Below are positions 25,223-37,200 of a stretch of 64,000 nucleotides of DNA, piece by piece; the stretch's first letter is position 1, and each line of letters opens with the position of its first letter. Under the pieces are notes generated by a model. It was not told the origin of the DNA and ran no database searches. It was given only the letters and a program-made list of their open reading frames with translations. Location: the NCBI GenBank assembly GCA_032209605.1, contig JASFXZ010000029.1, positions 2,407,001 to 2,471,000 on the forward strand. Direction: 5' to 3'. The DNA comes from Mactromeris polynyma (Eukaryota > Mollusca > Bivalvia > Venerida > Mactridae). A program made the translations under genes and the position numbers.

Positions 25223-28200
25223 CTGAAATACATTGAGAAATTATTGTCACACAAACTCATCTCAAACACAATTTACGCTCCATTTCACTCGCCGGCATGA
25301 GAATGCAAAAAATAAAACTCTGCTGAAAATTCAGCAAGGTGTCCAGGAGGCCGCTGAATCTCCTGGTTTTTAAGCATCTAAGACGGCTTAAATTCTCTCA
25401 AAAATGGCCCTTGCAAGAGATTTCTGTGAATCCGTGGAAAATTCTCATGCCTGCACTTGTTTCCATGGTAACTATGAATCAAACTTCACTTTTTCGTTTC
25501 TAAAGAGGGCCAAAGATAAACAGAAGCAATAAAATAGTAACAATCATAATAGGGAATATCAATAACACATTTTGCATCAATTTCAAAGCTTAAACTGTAT
25601 GCATGTTAGTCAAATCACAAAATGCAGCTAATATGTCACTAGTAATGCTTAAATCCCATAAAGCCAAATTTAGCAATCAAATCCTCCCAAAAAATATCCC
25701 TAACACAAACTGCAATACAATTAATAACTAACTACCATTTCACCAAGCTTAAATCTCAGTCAGATCACAAGGAGAATGGGAACCAACATGGGGACAGGGG
25801 TACCAAAAAAGGCCCATATGCCAACATCACCTTCTTCTATGTTTGAGGATGAAGTAGATTTCCGTTCAGAATGGAGTTATCAAAATTCAGGAGATCATTC
25901 TCTAAGGAGATTTGTTAAACAAATGTTATAAGTGCAAAGGAAGTTTTATATTCACTTCAATTGGTCAAACATGTGGTAATTTATAAACTTTAATTAAAGA
26001 GAGACGCATTGGTCGAGGGGAAGAGTGCCTGACTCCTGTTTGTTTCATCGGGTTTAACGCCGTTTCTCAACGATATTTCAGTTATATACGGCGGCCGGTT
26101 CACCTAACCAGTTTTTCCTGGACTGAAATCTAACCAGTACTAACTTACCCTTCCACAAGGGCCTGACTCCTGATTTAAAGGTCGTGAGTTGGAGCCTAGC
26201 AATGAGGAGGGATTTATCCTGAACTTCACAATCCCTACTGGTTGGTAGCCAGGAAGCAGTCATCGAGAGTGATTAGTTTAAGTTGTAAGAACTTGTTTCA
26301 CAATCGATGTAGAATAAATAAGTTTAAACTTTTTTAAAGTTATAAATTTTAAGTCAATAGGTTTACTCTGGATCGCAGTAAATATGTATTTTTGCCTCTT
26401 ATACTGTAGTATAAGCAGTCATATACCAATGAAATCTCGTTCAAATAGCAATGAGAACAAAGATCAGATTTAATGTCTGTCTGAACTTCATTGGATCTAT
26501 AAGTAAACACTGCTTGTACTTATGACAGAAACCCATTCTCAGCAAATTCCAGATAAAAGCTGTGACATTTGAAAAGTGCATACAGTAATATCTCAATAAT
26601 AAGACCACCCTTAGGACCCTTGAAAACTGGTATTAATATCAAGGTGGTCTTAATATTGAGGTTGTATAAAGAGTATAACAGTCAAAATTGTGTCCTTATT
26701 TTCGAGGTGCACTTATTATTGAGGTGGTCTTTCAATGAGATTTTACTGTACATTGATTTATAAATTGGACATTTCAAGAAATTGAAATGACTATTACTGG
26801 ATGTATGCAGTTTCGGAAAGACCACAAAAAATAATATAATAATAATAACAAGACCAAAACCCCTATCATTGTGATGAAATTAACAAAACCACAAGTTATT
26901 TAAGTGATAACACACCAAAATACAGTGCAACCTGAAGTAGAATGTATTAGAACAGCACCTCAGTTTGTGTACAAACCTAAAACTTGTGTATGCTGTAATA
27001 TAGAATTTTAAACAAAAAAATCATCTAGTGATGTATAGTTAAGTAATACTACCTAAATAATCAAATTAATTCCATAAAATATAAGTAAAATAAGTTTGAA
27101 CAGGAGAAAACTAATCGATGTATGTCATTCCACAACAGCCTCAATAGATAATTCCCACATCTACAATATTTACCTCCCTTGTTCTTAATCATCAGCCATT
27201 TTGATAGACAAAACTGAAAAGCACTTATAGGAGTAATTTCCAAGTATGTGATAACTGAGAAATTATAAAGAGGATTTGCAAGTGATAACCACTTTTTCTT
27301 TAACTTACTGTCAGAGCCAACTGCCCACATGAGCATAATGAATAAATTTTTTTTATAAATATCTGATTAGTTTATCATCGTTTACAATATAATCCCTATA
27401 AACTTTAAGGAAATTTGTCTAACAATATGGCCGACAATTTAGAATAGAATAAGGGAGGTAAATATTGTACATGTGGGAACTATCTATATCTTATCAGAAA
27501 ATGACTTCTCATTGCTTTACAATCAAGTCTTATTAAACAGGGACGTAAGTAACCCTTATATTTCAGGTCCCTTTCAATGTCATCTAATTCACAATCTCTG
27601 TTAAAGAATGGCATATTTCTATAAATTCACAGCTGATTGATTTGTCTAAACAAAATTTCAGTCATTTGTAATCAAACTTTAAGCAACATGTTGTAATATG
27701 TACCGTGATACATTGCTCCATTATGCTAACCCATGTCTGTAGATATTCTTTTTAATTGTACACTACTATTCAACTTAAAACTCTTACAATGCCTTGCAAA
27801 ATTTAACATGCAAAAGCCAAAACATTACGGTTATCAATCTCATTTCAGTTTTTGATTAGTAATTAAATGTTAGGTTTTCATGACTTGAAGTTATAAGCTA
27901 AAACAAATATCATTCACATTTCAGTTTCTGACAAATTTTTAAGGCTTTCATGACTGTATAATTTCATATTTTTTAAGTTTGAAGTCAGCAACTATCTTGC
28001 AGACAGCAGCACAAATGGCACATTAATTTCATATTGTGGTACAATACAGTTTGGTTGCATATTGCAATATACCAATATATTGAGACACCAATTCATTGTA
28101 ACATCACTAATTACTAACCTTAGATCTTGTTCTGTTAATGTACCATCGTTAACAAGTCTTTCAACCTCCTGTAATCCCCGACCTCCCAAAGCCTCCTTGC

Positions 28201-31200
28201 ATTGCCTGTAGATATAAGTATGAATGAAGACGTCAAGAAACAAATGCCAACCACAAAGGGCATAGCAAACTCAAAAGAACAGAAAGACATGAAAAGGTAC
28301 ATTTTATATTACAATTGCAAAGCAATGCATATAGACCATCTTAATCTCATCGCAGACTTAGTCATGTTCAAAATTGTATGCATTCCTGGTATATTATTGA
28401 TTGTTAGGCAGTACACTGTAGATGATTTTCTCTCAGCTAAATTCCCCAAACATGTTACTTATTAACAACACACCACTTTATGAAGCAGACAGATTGGTGG
28501 TATTCTCAGTTTTAAGTTTGATACATGTATTTGGCTACCTCTCCTACTTTTAATCATCTCATTAAATGTTTCCACTTTGGAGAAACGACATAAAAATCGA
28601 CCATAGATTAATCTAACAAACATATTTTTGAGACAAAGAAAGGAAAGTTTCAACCTACTGTGTTTGTTGACATTTTTTCCCATTTTTCATTAGATTTTCA
28701 GTTATACATGATACAATAGACCTTACCAGTATTTTCAACAGTATAGCAGTTATGTGGTCTGGTCAATTAACCTAACCAGTGTTCCTGGTTCACAAACAAT
28801 TTATCATCACAAATATAAGTAGGCAAACATTTTTGCTCAGAAATGTCTGTTAAATCCGATTTTATACAACAGTAACAATAAAGTTTTCTCCCTTTATCCC
28901 ATCTATAGTATACGTATATATGATACAAGGAGTCTTATACTTTCATACCCGACTTCTTCTCTTTGTGGCATAATATACATATACTACAGGAGGTATTAGG
29001 GAGAGATTTCTCGAAGCGTTAAAGGGAGAGAATTCTCGAAGCGATAAAGGGAGAGAACTCTCGAAGCGATAAAGGGAGAGAACTCTCGAAGCGATAAAGG
29101 GAGAGAACTCTCGAAGCGATAAAGGGAGAGAACTCTCGAAGCGATAAAGGGAGAGAACTCTCAAAGGGAGAAAACTTATCTCCTGTGGCCACTTACTGTC
29201 TCAACATGGCAGTTTGTTGTCTGTGTAATTCTGATATACTGTCAGCAAACCAATCATCAGCAGCTTCAAGTTCCTGTGCTTCCCTTGCTTGGTGAACCAT
29301 AGCGTCTAGATCCTGTAATAAATCAAGTCTTGTATTAACAGTGTTCCTGTATAAGGGGTACGTGTTTGAAAGTTTAAACTTAAGTTATTTTAAATTGATT
29401 GTGAAACAAGTTCTTACAACTAATACTAATCACTGTCGATGACTGCTAAATGGTGGTTACCAACCAAATTTAGGGAAAAAAAAATCTAATATGACTAACA
29501 TTCTTCTGGGGGCGTCGCCCATATGGGAAACCGGTGGCGACGATAAATAAATGCAAATACAAAACATCCTGATGTTATTTTTTGCATCACAAAATGGTCA
29601 TATCGAACAATTTGATTGACATACTTCACTAGAATCATATTCTTCAAAATCATCAGCGTATTCAGCACCATCTTGATTCTCTGTTAAATCTTCAACTTCA
29701 TCTTCTGAACTGTTCACACATTCAATCTCCTCCTGTATATCTGTAAAGAAACGATGAATCAATACAATTTTTTATTGAAATCACAAAAAATTAAAAAGAT
29801 TTTATGGGATTGTTTTTAAGAAACAAGAAATGTATCTGACATTTTCATACTCATATGGGTATGTTACACTTGGAACATTGCCAATGTCTTCCGTAAACTG
29901 CCTAATGCACCACAATGATCCTCAGCATGGTCAGACAAGGTTTCATTACTAACATTGTGTAATTTAGTGGCAAGTAACTGCAACCTTTCTTAGGGTAAAA
30001 TCATGACCATTTTAAGGGATGAAAGCAAACAAGTCTCACTCTCTCTCTCTGTATCCATATGCTGATAGACTGGTTTAGTTTTATTTGCTAAATTAATTCA
30101 CCGGATCTGACAGCATTTCGAGCCATTGAGGGACTTACAGATGAGGGACTAAGGAATCTTGAACATTAAGTCCCCCTATAATTTGGGGTATTTCAATACT
30201 AAAGGAATACTACCATAGCATATAAAAAGAAATAATATCAAGATTTTAGGTTAAAAACAAGATAAAATTCAACTTAGGTTAAACAAACAAGATAAAATTC
30301 ATCTTAGGTTAAAAACAAGATAAAATTCATCTTAGGTTAAAAACAAGATAAAATTCAACTTAGGTTAAAAAAACAAGATAAAATTCAACTTAGGTTAAAA
30401 ACAAGATAAAATTCATCTTAGGTTAAAAACAAGATAAAATTCAACTTAGGTTAAAAACAAGATAAAATTCAACTAAGATAAAGTGGTTCATGCAGTATCA
30501 TCCAGGAAAACAGATTTTAATGTTGAAATCTTTACCTTCTTCATCCTCTGAGTTTGACGGTTCATCAAAATCATCAGAGTAATCAGAGGAAACATCAGCA
30601 TCTTGTTTTGGAACATCTAACATATTGTCTCTGATAATATCTACAAAAACATAAAAATAATAAGACTATCATACAGTCAATCCTGCATCAACAAGACAAA
30701 TTTGTGCTTAAATCACTGCTAAAATTATTTGAACTTGCCTGGGTATTAACTAGGGCAGCAAGGATTTACTGAAGTTGTACTATTTCTTATTCCTTTTTGT
30801 CTTATGGTTCTGTTCAGTTCTGTCTTACCAATATTCGTGAAGCAATATTCTAGTCAGACAACTGAAAAGTTTATGGTCATTATCTTCTATTTACACACAA
30901 CTATTGGAACTGTTTACTTTTATTACAGGACTTTGAGTTCTATTTCCAGACTTTGCTCTACTTTATTTTACATTGTAACCCATTGTTTAATTCTACTCAC
31001 CGAGTCTAATGTTCGAGTCTGATCATTACGAGTCATTAAACTATCACCGAGTCTAATGTTCATGTCTGATCATTACGAGTCATTAAACTATCAGTTATCG
31101 AGAATTTTATGTATTTCATATATTAATAGAACTGAAAGAAATAACCGAAAACTGGAAGGGTACCAATCGAAACAAACCCAGCATCCAAGGAAAACAGATG

Positions 31201-34200
31201 TAAAGTCACGGTTGATTTATGCTCACCAAGGCAATTACAACAACGCTTCCAATAAGCCAATAACTATGAAAGCCTGGTGGTGACATTTCGGCTTCATGAA
31301 TTCTGAAATTCAACGTCACAAATTCGTAGTTTCAACTTTGTGAATTCACGATTTGATCTTCATGATTTGTGATATTCAAATCGTGATTTCGTGATATTCT
31401 AATCGTGATGTTCGGATTGTGAATTTGTGAAGTTGAAATCATGAATTCATGAAGTTGAAGTCATAAATGACATGTTGAATTAATAAAGTTGAAATTGTAA
31501 ATTCGTGAAGTTGAAAATGTGAATTCATGAAGATGACATCGTGAATTCTTGAAGCTGAAATGTCACCACCAGGCTTTAGTAAATAACATAGTAAGTATTG
31601 ACAATCTACAAGGTGTTAAAAAAGTTTGTTCACAAAGTTTTACTTTGGGTAATATGAAAATAACGAAGTGTACACCAGCTTTATTACGCCTAATGAGGGA
31701 TACTCCTTTTTTCGGAATATCTGTTTTCTTTAGAACTCTCACACAGAAGTAAACTATTGGTCCATAGCAACATAGATGGCAAGAGCATTTAATGTAATAC
31801 AAAGGTCAAATACACACCTGTTTCCACACTGACCCCTAGACCACTGTCTTCACCATGCGGTGACCTTTCACCTTTCTGTAATGCAGCAGTGTTCATTGAT
31901 AAATCGGGTTTTTGGATCATTGGAGAAGAGATTTTCAGTTTGTTTCTTTTCAATGCTGGACTTAGGTTTTCACAAGTCCTAAAATATATCAGTCAATCAA
32001 TCAATATACAGTCTATTTTCTACAATTCAGAATGCGAAATCTTAAATGACGAGAGAATTTCGATTATGCATGTTGGTCCCGTAAACATTTACTCTTTATT
32101 CATATTAAAATGTCGGAAAATGCGATAATTCGGATATTTTGTTTGGTCCCTTAATTAATAAATTGGTTTTAAGTTTCGGACGTTTTGTTTGGGTACAAAT
32201 TGGCTTAAATCAATCATGAAATCTCCGATACAGTGTAGTAATATTTTTCAAGTCTGGTGATTTTTAATGCCTAGTGCCGGAGAATGTGAACGACCATTGT
32301 TTGCATAACAATCAACACATGAATGAGGTGAGATATAAATAGATTCTACATGAATTAATCTACCTACACAACTCTATTAACCATGCAATTTGAGTTATAT
32401 TGGAAACGTCAGTTAAAAGACCCCGCAGCATGTGATGACACTGTTTGCAAGCAGGAAACAATATGAGGGATGCTATGGGATTTACAACCTCTTCTGTAAG
32501 TGACGTCATTTCAAGAAAACGCAACATGTGATGACACTGATTGCAAGCAGGAAACACTATGAGGGATGCTATGGGATTTACAACCTCTTCTGTAAGTGAT
32601 GTCATTTCAAGAAAACGCAAGATGTGATGACACTGTTTGCAAGCAGGAAACAATACGAGGGATGCTATGGGATTTACAACCTCTTCTGTAAGTGACGTCA
32701 TTTCAAGAAAACGCAAGATGTGATGACACTGATTGCAAGCAGGAAACAATACGAGGGATGCTATGGGATTTACAACCTCTTCTGTAAGTGACGTCATTTC
32801 AAGAAAACGCAACATGTGATGACACTGATTGCAAGCAGGAAACAATACGAGGGATGCTATGGGATTTACAACCTCTTCTGTAAGTGACGTCATTTCAAGA
32901 AAACGCAACATGTGATGACACTGATTGCAAGCAGGAAACAATACGAGGGATGCTATGGGATTTACAACCTCTTCTGTAAGTGACATCATTTCAAGAAAAC
33001 GCAACATGTGATGACACTGATTGCAAGCAGGAAACAATATGAGGGATGCTATGGGATTTACAACCTCTTCTGTAAGTGACGTCACTTCAAGAAAACGCAA
33101 CATGTGATGACACTGATTGCAAGCAGGAAACAATACGAGGGATGCTATGGGATTTACAACCTCTTCTGTAAGTGACGTCATTTCAAGAAAACGCAACATG
33201 TGATGACACTGATTGCAAGCAGGAAACAATACGAGGGATGCTATGGGATTTACAACCTCTTCTGTAAGTGACGTCATTTCAAGAAAACGCAACATGTGAT
33301 GACACCGATTGCAAGCAGGAAACACTATTTAATCCATTATTGTCACTTCGTTTTCATATTGCCATATGGGGCAAATATTGCTTACTGTCGGTACATGTTG
33401 ACGTCACATGCGAAGTTTTCAGGAAATGACGTCACTTAAAGAAGAGGTTTGAAATCGAACATCGACGCTGATTTAAAAATCTAAAATCTTGACCAAAGTA
33501 AGCCTACCTTTTATGAGATGACTTTGACTTGACCACAGATGATGATTGTGATGTTTGTGGAGATGTTGTGGAATCATCCTTGCTGGATTTTTGTTGCAGT
33601 AAATTGACCTTTTGTTGTATGAACATCTCTAAATGTCTCTTCACTATTGAAGTGTTCAATAATGCACTAGGGCTGCAAAGTTAACACAATGAAGTCATAA
33701 AGGGTAAAAGTCTAGCTTAAAACATTTCAAATAAGCAGTTGATTGAATAAAACAATGAGCAAAACATTGTTTCAAAGGTTCCCTTGAATACCAATTATTT
33801 TGTATCGTTGTAGTGCTGCAGTTTACTGCTTTTATGAATTTGGTTGTCGTAAACCTTAAATAAAATTGAAACAGAGAACAACTCAAGTGCTCAAGCCTTA
33901 AAAATCAGCAATGATTGTGTTTTATTCTTTGCTTGTAAGTTATTGAACATAAATTATAATACTACAATAAATCAGATTCACCTACTTGAATTTTTCATAT
34001 TTAAAGATCTCTTTATATTTTCGTTTTTATACTCAGACATAGATGTTACGTTGAAGAATTTTGGGAGGGCGCATGCCAGGTGCACCCCCCCCCCCTCCTG
34101 GAACCGATAGTAGGGTAGTCATTTTAAAACCCTCACACAATCAAGCATTGATAATATATTCAATTTGCCAGCTGAATAACAATTCTTTTAATCTTAAAGT

Positions 34201-37200
34201 TAACATCAGACTTAATAAAAGCCATTAACTACACTTACCTAGGACGGTCATCTGGCGACTTCACAAGAATCGAACAGACAAGGTCCTGTAGCTCTGAACT
34301 GTAAATACTGGGAATGGCCTAAAAATAGAAAAATATGTGCATATTCTATGTTATACCTTTGTTAGTATTGCGGCGTGATTAGGTATCAATATACAGTAAT
34401 GCCTCAATAATGAGACCACCCTTAGGACCCTTGAAAACTGGTTTTCATATTGAGGTGGTCTCTACATGAGGTTTTACTGTGCAGTGAACTCTCATTACAG
34501 TTACATTTTCAATTAATGACACAATCAGGAGGGAACTAATTTACATATTGCTTCATTAATCAAATTCAATATAACGAAATATTTATAACAACAACATAAA
34601 TCAAGTGAATAAACATGGGTGATAATACAAGAGTTGACTGTATTCACTGTAAGCAATGTATCAAACACTTTAGGGGTCCCTAAGGGAAGTCTAAAATTTA
34701 CTTTATTGACGCTGTCCATGGCAAAAGCAAAAGCGCCGTCAGTCTGTCTATGAAAGAGAGATTATGTTGACAAATAGACAAGTGTCAGAAAGAACACAGC
34801 ACATCATCTACCATGGAAATTATTTTAAACAACCGACATGAATGTAAAATGTATCTTTAACAAACACTTAAATCACAAAGATTTTATACCAGAAACATTG
34901 AATGTGTTAATTCATTACCTCAAATTCTCCCTTAATGATTTTGAAGAACAAACTGATAAGATTCTGAGCATCAAATGGAGGTTTCAATGCACACATTTCA
35001 TACAGTAGACATCCAACAGCCTGAAACATATATGTATGCTATATTCTATAAAACATCATGCGATGCGAGGGTTCAGTGCAAGACTATTGTAACTCCTATA
35101 TAAATACATAGAAGTTACGATAGTCTTGCGATGAACCCCTCGAATGTAAAGTAGCAACATTGTTACTTTATCACTAGATATATGATGTAATAGCGAGATC
35201 ACATATCGAGGGCTCAACGCAACACTGTTGTAACTCCTATGTAATTATATAGGAGTTACGACAGTGTTGCGTTGAGCCCTCGATATATTATTCATTTTAC
35301 GGTTCACAGACCTACGACGACCTTTAACAATGTTTTCTAGAGCAAATTCTGAGAGATTTCAGAATTCAAATATTTTCTGTAACTGTATATTCCAGATTCC
35401 TCATATTTCTATTAACGGGTAAGAGAATTTAAACTAATTTTACTCCAAAAGATTAGACATTAAAGGTATGGTATGAACAAATAACAGACAAACATAAGAG
35501 TGGAATAAAATAAGACTTATAGAATTCTTCTCAATTTAAAATCAGCAATTTGATTTTCAGAAGTTTCAACATAGGAAATATATTGTACATTAAATCAATG
35601 ATAATTAAAACGTACCCAGACATCAGACTTGGATGAATACGGTATATCCTGACATAGTTCTGGACTGAGATAACTTGGGGTGCCAACAATTGTCTGAGCA
35701 ACATCTATTGTATTCTCTAACACCTTCGATATACCAAAATCACCTGAACGAAGGAATGTTCTATGTTGGTCATTCATGAAGATAAGTATATGACGTTTCA
35801 GTTAGCAAGTAGTGCAGTCTGGTTTTTATAATGTGCAGATAAAGATATTTGCACCCCACTGTTGGGTCATACAATCGGAGGAAAGAATGAATTCCATTTA
35901 AAGTGTAACATTGAAGCAGTGTACATGAATGTAAGGCATAAGCCCCTTAACTAAAATTTGCAGAAAAGGCTCTCTCATGATACTGCAAGGCCAGACAAAA
36001 GCACCTTCAATGTAGGACATAAACCCCCTTACATTTTCACAGACAAACAACCGCCCCTTCAAGATATTGCTTACATGGACAATGTCCTAAATAACTTCAA
36101 TAATTTTAACATTGACTTTCAGTACTAGTTTTTAGTTAATCAAATCAACAACATGCAAATGACTAACGTAAATACAATTGTGACTACACCACTTATAAAC
36201 TACATACCAATTTTAATGACATTTTTCTTAGTCAGGAAGACATTTTCTGCTTTCAAATCCCTGAAAATAATCATATAATGATTCAACTTTGTATATTTTA
36301 GACTCTCCATCTTAGGTACACTTTGTTTTGGCATCATACATACTTCTCTACTTTGTGCTAAAGTAGCTCACAAAACAAATAGCATTAACAGATATAAACA
36401 GCATGAATCAATAGCATTAGTACATGTGCTATTTTACGCAATCCAAAAACATAATCAGGACCCGAAAATACTTCAGTTTATTAATATACTTAAGTACTGT
36501 AAATTGATTAGTATCTTATTTATGTATGTTATTTAAGTACATTTCATAACTAATGTCTTGCTTATTCGTTTGCTTTAAAGTGTTGATAAACTAAATAAAA
36601 ATGAGGCAGATCTATCATATACTTACCTATGTAGAACCTTCTTGCTATGAATAAACTGTACAGCCATAATTATCTGTATAAACCACTAGAAATAAAACAA
36701 AAATTTAACATAGAATGATAATTTTAAATTTATAAGGGAATGCTAAGGGGTTTGAACGCACCATTAGACTAACATGCAAGCTGCATTAAATGTATCGAGA
36801 CACTGCTAGGATTTATGCTTTTTCATCGTCAATAGTTTATATAATGAGAGATTAAACAATTTTGAAGTGTAACGAAACAGAAACCATTTTGTCTTCTTTG
36901 GTTTTTACTGTCTTATATCTCAAGAATTCCACATTCAACAAGATCTCTACAAACAAAATACAAATTTTATTAAAACCACTATTTTCCTAACCAATATGGT
37001 CTAAACCATGCATTTTAAAATCCATATGCTGTCAGACCTCATACATTCCAATTCATTGGGTAATTTTTTTTATTTCAAATAATTCATGGTTTTGAATAGC
37101 CCATATCAATTTGACGTGCATAAGAAGATTCATTGGGACCTGATATTTATTTCTGACGATAACAAGAATTCGGATAGAACGTTGTTGAATAAACGAGGTC

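Noticed and set aside
32360..33325. 321-codon minus-strand frame with 32-residue repeats ([19 protein letters not shown])
   Set aside because: It is the 96-bp minisatellite read in the one open frame. The flanking NEK-like exons 10 and 11 join in phase without it. A transcript would be needed to reconsider.
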